A program made the translations under genes and the position numbers. DNA of 64,000 bases. Source: Lenzites betulinus. Lineage: Eukaryota > Basidiomycota > Agaricomycetes > Polyporales > Polyporaceae. The stretch is from NCBI GenBank assembly GCA_022264855.1, contig JABYQU010000018.1, positions 248,001 through 312,000 of the forward strand. Direction: 5' to 3'. Under the pieces are notes generated by a model. The model was not told where the DNA came from, ran no database searches, and worked only from the letters and a program-made list of their open reading frames with translations. Shown piece by piece: positions 9,879 through 22,200 of the stretch (positions within the stretch are counted from its first letter, which is position 1; every line of letters begins with the position of its first letter).

Positions 9879-11745
9879 ATGGTGCAGAACGAAGTTCAGC
9901 AGCGCGTGCCGACCGTGAACGACCTCCGGGTACGCATGCGTCATAACTCCGGCTGCTGCCGCCGAGTGCGGTCCACTCAACAGCTCTTGTCTGCAGATTA
10001 AACTGTGCTACATCTGTCGCGAGGAAGAACGCTACGACAGTCAGTTCTTCCCCATCTCACATCTCGCACCCTACTCCGTTCCGTCTAACATCCCACCGAT
10101 CCGCAGGCCCTGAGGACCCCCCGCGCGCATGGACACACCCCTGCTCCTGCACTCTCGTCGCGCACGAGTCCTGTCTCCTCCAGTGGATCAAGTCTTCGCA
10201 ACAGGACTCCGCGCGGAAGGGGAATGCGCTCAAGTGCCCCCAGTGTGGTGCGCAGTACGAGCTCGAGAGTGACAACCCGCTTCTCCTGCAGCTGCTTAAC
10301 GCGGTGAACGGGGTGCTCTCCGCGGTGGGCAAGACGGCGACGGTGGTGGGGTTTGGGGCCACGATCATCTCCTTTGGGTTCAGTGCGTCCTATCCGCTGC
10401 TTTCCTCCTGTCGGGATGCTCATCTCAATACAGCAATATACGTTGTGTCCACTTCGTACGGTGTGTTCGCCGTCAAGGAATTCCTCGGCGAGGAGATGTT
10501 CGTATCCCCTCTCAGCCTATCCCTCTTGCACACATATCCTCACACAAACACACAGGTTCAACCTCCTACTCACCGATGACCCCAGCAAGTGGCCCTGGCA
10601 CGCATACATCCACCTCCCCGTCATCCCCTTCTCCCTCATCCTCTCCCGCACGCGCCTCTTCGACACCTTCCCCATCATCCCTCTCCTCCTCTCCTGGTCC
10701 ACCTCTCCGCCCGTGCAACCCAGCCCCTCCACCACCCCCGCGCCGCTCCTCCCCTCCCTCCCCTCCCTCTGGGGCCTCGCGCGCGGCGGGCGCCCCAACG
10801 AGCCCGGCTTCGCCCCCGCCCTCAACTGGCCCCCCACGCCCTTCATGGTCATGGTCTTCTACCCCTTCGTCCGCGCCGCGTACCGGCGCGCCTTCAAGCA
10901 CCTCACGAAGTATGTCATGGGCAGCCACACCGCCGACACCTCCGCCGCCGGCCGCATCCGCCGCATCATCCTCGCCCTGAACGAGCCCGGCCCCCTCCGC
11001 CTGCGCATCGGCGCAGACATCGATCCCGCACAAAACGCCGCACCCCGGCCTGCCGGTGCTGGTGCTAACGCCAACGCCGCCGCCGCCGCCGCGCCAAACG
11101 CCGTGAACGCGGCCGACGCCCCGCCCGACGACGCCGCCGCCGACGCCGAGCGCACGCTGCACGTCACGACGTCCTCGCTCGGGCGCTTCGTCGGCGGCGC
11201 GCTGCTCCTGCCCACGATCGCCGCGCGCATGGGCACGCTCCTCCTGCACCTCTCGCAGCACTCCGCGCTCCTCCGCGCGTTCCTAGCGATCCGCCCGCCC
11301 GGCGCGCCGCGCGCGCTCGCGTGGGTCCCGCGCGCGCCGGACGCAAGCGGGGGCCTCGTGCGCCAGGTCGGCGCGGGCATGCTCACGGGCATCAATGTGC
11401 TCTGCGGGGGCACGCCGACGTGGAACTCGCACGACCCGGTGTGGTGGCGCAACTCCGTCGGGCTCGGGATTTTCGTCGTGGTAAGTGCCTGCAGCTTTTG
11501 CGCGTTGCATTCACACTCATGCATGTCGTTTGCAGACGAAGGACTGCATACGGTTACTGCACCTGTGGCTGATGAAGCGGGAACTAGAGTCGCGCAGGGT
11601 GAAAAGCCGCTCGTTCGAGGGGGTCGATGTCAAGGAGCTCGACCTCATCCGACCCGCGGCTAGAGATAATGATGAGGCACCCGCCCCGGAGCCCGCAGAC
11701 CCACAGGCTGACGCTCCAGCCGCCCCTGAAGCTGATGAGTCCTAA
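9879..11745 (+). CDS. RING-CH E3 ubiquitin ligase, MARCH5-like membrane protein
   Basis: Exon 1 (9879) gives MVQNEVQQRVPTVNDLR. The next exons form a C4HC3 RING-CH finger: CYICREE, then CSCTLVAHESCLLQWIK, then CPQCGAQYELE. Hydrophobic stretches follow, including ATVVGFGATIISFGF, HLPVIPFSLILSRTRLF and a late GLGIFVV segment, with FVGGALLLPTIAARMGTLLLH between them. A low-complexity Ala/Asn/Pro linker lies near 11025-11150. The end is EADES at 11745. The RING-CH finger recruits an E2, and multi-pass membrane placement fits MARCH5-type ligases of the mitochondrial outer membrane or ER. The 51-base block at about 10382-10432 has intron-like ends but also stays in frame, so its splicing is ambiguous. 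Confidence 0.83.
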
Positions 11746-11975
11746 CCTAGCACATAGCACCCCCTGTAACCATCAGTAATTTGTACACCGTGCCCCCACT
11801 CTCTTTGCTCTGTTTTCAGTTGCTCGCATGCAATATCAATGCCACCGTTCTCACATGCAGGGCCGAGAATTTGGATCGATACACCCGTGCGCACCGCGCG
11901 GAGATGCTATATGTGACACGCCTCTAATGCTACAGATCGTTGCGATTTGAGTACACCTCGGGGCAAGTCCTACAT

Positions 11976-13822
11976 CTAATCCACCTCCAAAACCGTTCCG
12001 CGCTGCACGCTCCCCCATCCTACAGTCACACACACCCAGTCAGCCCACGCCCACATACTCACCAAAAGCACAGAGCGAGAAAAACTCACCAACAAGACGC
12101 CAATGCTTCTCGATACGTCTTGAGAGCGCGACCTTCTCGTCGACCTCCGTGCACGCGGGGCTCGTGAGCTGGATCTTCGCAAGGTCGCCCTTGACGCTCA
12201 GCACGCGCCCGCCGGTCGACGTCGAGCCGATGTTGATCAGCAGCAGCTCGTTCTTCACCAGCTTCGACACCTTCGTCTGCTTCTTGTCCTCCGTCTTCAC
12301 GCCGAGCAGGCGGCGCAGCAAGAACAGGCTGATCTCCAGCTCTGCACACAAAAACAACGTAAGCGCCAGTAGTACACCGCGAGAGGCACCTCGCGAAAGA
12401 GCGAAAAACGCACCGGTGAAAATCTTCGGCAGCTTGCCCACCGCGCCGAGCACCTGCCCGACCAGGCGATCCGCCCTGCACAGCGTCGGGTCGATGCGCG
12501 TGCCCACGCCAATAAGCCCGCCGGGCACCGCGAACTGCAGGTGGTTCGTCTCCGCATGGAGCGACACGATGCGCGAAAAAATCGGCTTGCACCGGTTCCG
12601 GCCCTGCGCGTCCTTCGTCACGATCCCCGGGCGGATCTCGACCTCCTGCCCGAGGCGCAGCACGCCCGTGAGGATCGAGCCGCCCGCGACGCCGCCCTTG
12701 AGCTCGTCGACCTCCGCGCCCGGCTTGTTCACGTCGAACGAGCGGATCACGATCAGCCGCGGGTCCGCCGTGAAGTCGCGCACCGGGATCGGGATCCGCT
12801 TCACGATGTACTCGTTCACCGCGTCGATGTTGTACTTCAGCTGCGCCGAGATGGGCACGATCGGGGACGACTCCGCGACAGTCCCTGTCCGCACACGTCC
12901 GCCGTCAGCTTTAGACAAAAAGAACAGAGGTGACGCGAATCGCGGCGCACCCTTGACGAAGGCGGTGATGCTCTTGTGGTGCTCGAGCGCCTGCTCCTCC
13001 TTGATGAGATCGACCTTGTTCTGCAAAATGATGATGTGCTCGAGCTTCATGATCTCAACCGCCGCGAGATGCTCGGACGTCTGCGGCTGCGGGCACGTCT
13101 CGTTGCCCGCAATGAGCAGCAGCGCGGCGTCCATGACCGCCGCGCCGTTCAGCATCGTCGCCATGAGAATGTCGTGCCCGGGGCAGTCGACGAACGAGAC
13201 GTGGCGGACGAGCTTCATGCGCGAGCCGCACCCCGGGCGCTCGCACGGCGGGTTGTCCTCCTTGTCGGAGCGGTACGAGCGGTAGCACCCCGGTCGAGGG
13301 CACGCCTCGTTTTCGCACTTGTAGATCTACGGCCGCAGACACATGCATTACACAGCGTCGCGGGGAGCGTTAAAAAAGCTCGGAGGCGGGAGGCGGCGCA
13401 CGCACCTTTGCGTTCGCGTACCCCAGCTTGATGGTGATGTTCCGGACGAGCTCGTTCTTGAACCGGACAGTCATGACACCCGAGATGGCCTTCACCACCG
13501 TCGATTTTCCGTGGGCGACATGGCCGATCGTACCTAACGCGTGCCGCGCATCTCAGCACCAGTCCATCCGCTCCGACCAGTGCGGTCCCCCGACGTACCC
13601 AAGTTGATCGTAGCCTACCAGAGCGACAGACCCCAGTCAGCACACGCCCCAGGACAAACATCGCCCGCGACCGCGCGCACGCACCTGTTTCGAGATGACC
13701 TCCGGGGAGAGGGGAGTCAGTTTTGAGGGGTCGATGTCGACCTTCACGATCTGCTCGTCCTCGCTCTCATCCTCGCTCTCGCTGTCGTCGTGTGTCTTCT
13801 GCAGTGTCTCGTCGCCAGGCAT
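11976..13822 (-). CDS. GCD11: Translation initiation factor eIF2 subunit gamma
   Basis: The start at 13822 gives [19 protein letters not shown], an acidic leader. The GTPase domain shows GHVAHGKST (P-loop), DCPGHD and NKVD, and switch-region ATINLGTIG-type residues. The zinc knuckle characteristic of eIF2 gamma is present as CENEAC ... CERPGC. Domains II and III follow ([19 protein letters not shown]). The last complete block is [12 protein letters not shown], joined across an intron to [13 protein letters not shown], ending at 11976. The protein is the GTP-binding core of eIF2, which delivers initiator Met-tRNA to the 40S ribosome. Introns at about 12347-12413 and 12899-12950 happen to stay open in frame, so an uncorrected translation would include false insertions. 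Confidence 0.95.
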
Positions 13823-14587
13823 GTCGTCTCTGGTTCTTCGTGTAAAGCTGAGGCAGCGGTGGGGGAAAGAGCGATATAATCTAAGCTGAGCGCGCTGCCC
13901 AAATTCTGATCCCTGCACGCGCATCTGCTCGATCGTGACACTTTGTCACGCCCCCGATCCGGTCGTATGTCAGGCGCCCACACGGCCAAGTTTGCAAAAG
14001 TCTTTCGGCGCCACACGATGCTAGTTTATGTCCTTGAAGATGCGTGTATACACCCATATAACGTCACAACGTATCAAATAACAGCACAGTCTGCTTCAAA
14101 TACTCAGATGTTCGGAGATTAATATTCTCGACCCACACATGTGCCGCAGAAAACATCTTATGAGATAGATCTACTAGGTTGCTAATCACGCCAGAAATTT
14201 GGACGGAATCGCTATGTAGCATACAGTCGATATATGCATCGCCTATCATATGTGCAGGATACCAACAGGACCACTACAGGCGACCGTACATGCTCGGCGG
14301 GGTAATGTAGTGTTCGTCATGAAAGCGAAACTGCGTGAGGCGGTTGAGACGTTCGCATTTATACCTTGCACTCAAGTGTCATAGACTTGCGGGACCATGT
14401 TCGCAATCTGATCACACAAGGGCAGATACAATCCGAAAGCGAGTGCACATCTATTACGTTGTATGAATACACCGCTGCGCTACACGCGCGCAACGGATGC
14501 CGGGTACTGGTACACGTAAACAGTCCACAGTGTCATACAAACGAGTATCTTCTTCCATTCTTCTTCTCTCAAGGGAGAGCGCGCGCC
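13823..14587. other. Intergenic: eIF2-gamma promoter and GAPDH 3' flank
   Basis: Both neighbours are on the minus strand, so this holds the promoter of the eIF2 gamma gene (near 13823) and the terminator region of the GAPDH gene (near 14587). The DNA at 14030-14350 is AT-richer than its surroundings. No gene or repeat was recognised. Confidence 0.5.
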
Positions 14588-15963
<1,376 letters not shown>

Positions 15964-16015
15964 GTGGATGTGGTGGAGGATGAGAGGATGGAGAGAGAGG
16001 GCGGGCGGGCTGTCG

Positions 16016-16022
16016 TTTTATA
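16016..16022 (-). promoter_or_regulatory. TATA box of gpd
   Basis: TATAAAA on the minus strand lies about 53 bases upstream of the GAPDH start. A CT-rich stretch (CCGCCCTCTCTCTCC-like) lies between it and the start codon, as in many highly expressed fungal genes. Confidence 0.7.
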
Positions 16023-17009
16023 GCCAAAGGCCGATTCTTATCTGAGATGGATCGCGACCCGTCGGCGCTTCCCCTTCGGGCGGTTCCTCTCTCCTCCAGT
16101 CTCCTCCCGCCCTCGTCCCTCCCTCGCTACGCCAGGACGCCAAGCTGCTTGGTCGTACGTTCGATATGCCCGCGATTATCGACACCAATTGCCATCACAT
16201 ATTTTGTCTGCGAAAGTGAGCGGGTGTGCGATGAACGTGCGCCGGATGGGGCGTCGGACATTTGCTCATCGCGGATTGGCCGGGGTGGGGAGAATGCGCG
16301 CGACCGTACGATGTGTGCTCGTCAGCAGTAGACACCGCCTCGCCCCGTCTTCGCCAGGAGAGACGACCATCAATCGATAGGAGGGCGTACTGCGAGCGGC
16401 ACGCGCCGTCGCCCAGTCTGCCCGCTCGCCCAGTCTGGGTGCGACCTGTCGAGACCCGCGGTCCAATCAGGACGCTTTCGTCCTCCCCTCTCGCCACTCC
16501 CCCGCTGCGCACCCCGCGCCTTGCCCTGCTCTGTCACGCATTTGTCAGCCAGCTACGCTCTCCATACGCCTATGTTCCATCTTCGAAACACACCGGCGAG
16601 CAAGTCAGCGTGGGCGGCGGGAGGGCGACGACGTCATTGTGTGGGCAGGCGTCAGACCCAAGAAGGGCAAGGACGGCTTAGACAGACCGAGTCCGTTCGA
16701 GCCTTCTCGCGCTCTCCCCGACCAGCCCTCCGGCGAGCCTCTCCTCGCCGCTTCCCATTCACTACCAAATAGCTTCATCAACTTCTGCCAGCCCCCGCCG
16801 GCGAGCCCAGACCGCCTCCGTACCTTCATCGGTCTCGCCTCCTCGCGCTTCTGCTAGAACCGCTGGGTACCGCAGCCCCCATGCACACATCCAACCCTAA
16901 TTTCGCCTCGACCGTCTGCTCAAACCAGATCAGATCTGCTACCGCGCCGTCCATCTTCTTGACTTTGACATCGCTCGCCTACACGGGCAGAGCAAAATCT
17001 ATGAATTTT

Positions 17010-18187
17010 CTTAAGAGATCAGACCTTTGAGATACCCCCCAGGAATTTGTAAGACGATCACGTTTGGAGGCCCTGGAGACGATCTTAAGAGCGGCCGATT
17101 CTTAAGACCACCTTAAGGTCGGATCGCGAGATCTCGCTATATTTGGCCGAAGCAACGGCCGGGTTTGGGCCGGATTGAGCCGGATTGAGCAGGTTCCGGG
17201 CACTCCCGATGCCTTTTGTGGTCATTTCCATCCGTTGTAGCGCCGGCTGGAATATACTGAACGGGGCAACAAACCATATATTATCTGAACTCATCTATGA
17301 TACATGACTTGTACAAAATGTTTCTATCGACGGGTGCAGACGGCGATGGATAGCGTAAATACTGGGGCGTTGCTAATCACCCTGGCACCCTGTGCTCATG
17401 CATCCAGAGCGTGGGCCTGTCATTGCTCACCTTGCACACAGTTTCCTAATACTATGGCTTGACGTGAGCATGCCAGCAACCGTCTAACAAGAAAGCGGAC
17501 ACTTACCTGGCTGCGGTGAGGGATTGGCCCCCGCTGTTGAGCTCGATCCATAGATGCCCTTGCATGTCGATGTTCGCTGTAATCGGTCAATTTCTACTCA
17601 GCGAACAAGAATGGACATCGAGAGAGTGAGTACTTACAGATTTGCAGTGGTAAACTCAGCGCCCAATGCCGATGACAGCGAGCTCGACGGTTGCTTGCAG
17701 CTGACGTGGCCGCTACATAGGGACGACGTTGAGTGAATGGCTGATACTATACATACTAGACGTATTTGGGTCGCCGTATTGACGTTTTTATGGAGCTTGG
17801 CACATGGATTTGCGGATGAAGACAGCGAAGGGAGGGTCGGCCCAGAGGGCAAGTGGTGGAAGACAAGAGAGAGGGAGCTGACGTGGCCCTCGTCAGAAAC
17901 GACAAGTACGAGACGCCCGTTCACGTGAACGGCATCATCGGCCGACGGCACGGCGGCACTGATGCTCAGCGCCATCGTGGGAGCTAACTTCCTGAAGCAT
18001 TTGCAGTCTGGGTTGGGGTCACGCAAGCGCCCCCAGCAACGAGCCCCTGCGCGGCATCATCTTAAGGGCAACGCAGATCAATCTCAAAGTATCTTAAGAG
18101 ATATTTCCCTGAAGAGCATCTCACTTACACCTTAACCGCATCACAAGATTTCCATCTCAAATCATTTCAAGAGTGCTCTCCCTTAAG
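17010..18187. repeat. Two clusters of CTTAAG motifs bounding a 0.9-kb core
   Basis: CTTAAG occurs at 17010, 17084, 17101 and 17112, then again at 18061, 18093 and 18182, and nowhere in the 0.9 kb between that I could find. Parts of the two clusters look inverted relative to each other. CTTAAGA followed by CTTTGAGAT on the left resembles the reverse complement of TCTCAAAGTATCTTAAG on the right. This would fit the degenerate ends of a small non-autonomous element, but no target duplication was found. Confidence 0.4.
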
Positions 18188-19207
18188 AATGTTTAAAAAT
18201 GCCCGTTGGCCGTGTAATCCTTGGCTTGCAGCAAAAACACCCGTGTTCTGCATCCTATCGTATCCGCATCCGCGCCGCGCCCTTGCGTCATCCTCCATAC
18301 ACCGCACCGGTCCCCCGCGGCACCCACGGAAGCCTACATATCTCCTTGAATGCCACAAACAAACCGCGCGGATCACCACAGAACGCGCCTCCGCCCTCCG
18401 GGCCAATCAATTGCACGTACGTACGGAGCGCCCGTACCTGTCGGAGGCGGAGGCGGGGTGTGTGTGTGCATGGCGCGGGCGCTCCGGCATTACTCACTCC
18501 TCGAATGTCTCGCTCATCCTCCCGGACGGCTCGTCGTCATTGTATCGCTCTGCGCGTTGGCGTGTCCAGCCGGCATGGCGGTGCTCTATAGTCAGCATGG
18601 GGGCTGAGCAAAGTATTGCGTGCACTCTGTAACGGCTGAATCATCCTGAATTGTATGATCAATGATGATTCTCGAGTCCGGATGCGCAGACTGGAGTCAT
18701 ACGAGTCGCACGGAGAGGAATGTTGTTACGTATAGTGTGCGTGGTCGAATGTATAGCATTATTACCGCAATGTCCGAAGGCGCCGACGTCCGACGGAGAC
18801 CGCTCGGGCAACATGTTACCATAGTGGCAGTGCCAACACCTAGCGATTCACTATCCAAATTTCAGATCGTTCTTCGCAAGGAAAACTTACCGTTTCCTGC
18901 AGACGGTGCTATCACTGCTTTAGAACATGTCTAGGCTATCTTACAACTTGACAAAGTCACGTCTCCCACCATGCTCGACTTACTGCATCCGATGATCATG
19001 AACATTGAAGCCTATACGGCCTTACAGAACGACACGCGCGCGGTATTCCAAGTCGCACAAGCACATACATGCCCCAAAGATCCAGAGAAAACCGAGCCGG
19101 GGGGTCCGGAACGCAGAAACGTCAACACAACACAGCTCGCTCGCTCATACGTCTACAGCACCGATATACCACCCCCACCCCCACACCACCCCTCATCCCA
19201 CCCCGCC

Positions 19208-22200
19208 CTACTTCTTATCAGCATACAGCGTCAACGCGCGCTCGAGCGTATCCCCATCCAAGCCCCTCAGCTTCAGCATCTTCTGGAACACCTTCTTGTC
19301 CAGCGGATACTGCACCTTCGAGGCGAGATGCTGCCCGTCCACGAGCGACTTCACCACGCCGCTGATCAGCCGCTGCTTGTGCACGTTGATCAGCGGCTCG
19401 AGCTGCATCGACGCCGGCAGCGGCGCGAGCGTCGCGAACACCTCCGGGTGCGCCGGCGTCTCGAACGTGTTCGTCAGCGGGTCGATCTTCACCTCCTCCT
19501 GCGGGGCCGTCGGGTCGATCAGGTCCGGCAGGCTGCGGTAGTGCTGCACCTGCGCGAGGTACACGCCGAAGAACGGGATGCACGCCGCGGGCGTCGGCGG
19601 CTTGCTGTCCGACGCCGCGCGACTGCGCCCGCCCGACGCCTGCCCCTCGGGGCTCTTCGACGCCGTCTCCTGCGTCCCGGACGGCATCGGCTTCGCCTCC
19701 GCGAGCGAGTCCACCGTCTCGCGGATGTGCTTGAAGTCCCGCACGGGCGACGTCCAGTCCGTGAGGTCGCGCAGCATGCGGCTCTCCCACGCCCCGATCT
19801 TGTTGAACGCCTGCCGCTTCGCCTTTGCGACCCACTCGCTCTGCAGCCCCGCGATGATCGCCACGAGCGCGTTGAAGTTCTTCAAGCAGTACGCTTTCTG
19901 TATATCCAGTCAGTACACCGCTAACACCGCACAACGGACAGACGCACCCAAGCAAGCCTGATGAACTTATTAATGATCACGCCCCGCTCGCTCGGGTACG
20001 TGAGCACGATCTCCGACGTCACAAAGTTCGCCAGGAGGTTGAACCGCCCGCGCAGCGCCGTCAGCGCGCTCGTCTTCGGGCCCCCGCGGCCCTCCGCCGT
20101 GAGCCGCGCGCGCTCGCGCAAGAACTGCGCCCAGTCCAGCACGTGCGCGTCCTCCGGCGAGCCCATCGCGTGCGCCGTGATCAGCTCCTCGAAGTTGATG
20201 TTCAGGAACAGCTCGCGGTCGATCATCGACAGGTGCTGGATCAGCGTCTCCGACCGGTAGTTCAGTACGAACGAGTGGTGCCGCCGCAGGATCGTCGGCA
20301 TGTTCGACGGCGGCGGGAGCCCTGCCGAGGGCTGGGGCGTGAGCGCCTCCTTCGACGGCGAGCCGGCGGAGGTGGACGGTCGGGAGGACACGCGGCTCTG
20401 GAGGATCTCGAGCGGCACAGCGTCCTCGACGTGCGGCTTGGCTTCGTTGGCCGGGGGAGCAACACCGAGGTCGGAGAAGGTGCCCCCGTTGTGGGCGGGA
20501 GGAGTCTGCAGCATGTCGAGCGGCAATGGACCAAGCTTCTCCGACACGACCGACGTCCCTGATGGGCTCGTGGATACCAAAGCCGCGGCAGAGGCAGAAG
20601 CACTTGCACTTGCACTAGCGCTCGCGCTTGCGCTTGCGCCGGTGCTCGGAGCCTGCGAGAGAGACGCAAACGAGCCGCGAGAGCTCAGATGTGGCGACGT
20701 CGCCGAAAAGCCCGCCGACATATCGATGGCACTCTCGCCCGAGAACCGCCTCCGCTCGAGCTGACCGTAATCCTCGTCCGAGCCCGACGCGTCTGCCTCC
20801 CTCTCCTCCTCGTCCACGGAGTCGCGCGACGAGAACAGGCGGCCGCCGCGACGCTGCTGGATGGACTGGATCCACTGGTCGACCTTGCTCTGCTTCGCGC
20901 GCTGCTTGTCCTGGTTGATCTGGCCCTCGAGCCGGCGCAGCGCAGCTTCGACGTCCCCGCTCTCCTCCTCGTCGCTGAGCGAGTCGATGATCGCATTGAT
21001 GTGCCACGCCTCGATCGGGCCGCCGGGGCCGCCGCCGATCGAGACAACCTCGGAGGACGAGGAGATGATCGAGGACGTATCCTGCGAGAACATGGACTCG
21101 CGCGTCCGGATGCCCATCGAGGACACGCTGTCCATCGACTGGCGCACGAACTCGAAATCGCGCCGCGTGGGCAGCCTGCGCGCCGCCTTCTTCAGCCCGA
21201 GCCCAGGTGGGGCGGCCACCTCCGGGAGCTCGTCGGAGGAGAGGTCGGAGAGGTCGAGATCGTCGATAGAGACCACATCGAGTTCCTGAGTCTTCGGTAG
21301 CATGGCGCCCGAATTTGCCGCCGTGTCCGGGAGAGACGCGGTGTCCTCTGAGACGTACGAGGATGTGGAGGCGCGGGGCTCGCTCTCCGCGATGCTCTCC
21401 TCATAGCCCGGCGGAGGGGGCAATCCGTTCTCCCCGACCGCCTCTTCCGAGATAATAGCCGGCGAGACGTCTTCCCGTGGCCTAGGAACGGCCGTCTCTG
21501 CAGCAGCAGCAGCGGGCAGTCTGAGAACGCTGTCCGGTGACCGCGGCGATTGGGGGAGGGAGGGCGCCGCCGTCGGCGGCGGGGAGGTCATCGCGAGCGC
21601 CGTCGATGCTGCTGACATCATGGACGGCCGCTGTGCGCCCATCACATACTCCTGCGTCATCTGGCTTTCCACCATCCGGAGGTACTGTTCGACGCCACCC
21701 TTGACCATCAGCAGGTCGCCGGTCTCGTTCGCTTCCACATCGAAAGCGGATACATCGACACCCACGGCGAGAGGCGGATCGATGGGCGGACGCGAATTCA
21801 AGACGCGCTTCCATCGCCCCAGACGGCCAATAGTGTTCACGAAGACGCGGGAGATGGTGTTGTGCGGGAATGGAGACACTGCGGAGTTGCCGTGGGGGTG
21901 GTGCGGGGCGGCCGCACCCACAACGGAAGCGTGTGATGGATTCTGCTTGCCGTACTGGAGGACGGCCATATGTAGCGGCTGGCGCATCATGGCCAGGTCG
22001 AGCGCGTTCGCGGGGCTTCCATCGGCGGACGCGAGCCCGAAGTCGCCCGCGCGCGTCGACATGCCCCCGTCAAAATCAAAGTCTATGTCGAAGTCCTCCG
22101 GATCGTTGAACGAGCGCGCCTGCGAGTCTGTAGAGGGCCGAGGGACATGATCGGAGAAGGCTTGGAAGTGAGGCTCCGCAGACCGCCTCTTGTCCATGGA

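Larger units (their letters stand above)
15964..19207. other. Gene-poor stretch upstream of gpd
   Basis: More than 3 kb carry no gene that can be supported. 15964-16900 is the probable upstream region of gpd and is GC-rich with random frames. 17000-18190 contains the CTTAAG repeat clusters. 18190-19207 is mixed in composition with no recognised protein. A decayed or non-coding element is plausible for the middle part. Confidence 0.5.

Noticed and set aside
10566..11524. Long minus-strand frames over the RING-CH gene
   Set aside because: Gly/Glu/Arg- and Ala/Arg-biased mirror frames. The plus strand carries the C4HC3 finger and membrane helices.
12149..13285. A 378-codon plus-strand frame over eIF2 gamma
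   Set aside because: Ser/Thr/Arg-rich shadow. The minus strand contains every eIF2 gamma motif.
17530..17977. A possible small minus-strand gene (MALSISAAVPSADDAVHVNG, then pieces such as NIDMQGHLWIELNSGG)
   Set aside because: The pieces are protein-like and have GT-AG flanks, but I could not join them without meeting a stop, and no family is recognised. It may be a captured fragment inside the CTTAAG-bounded unit.
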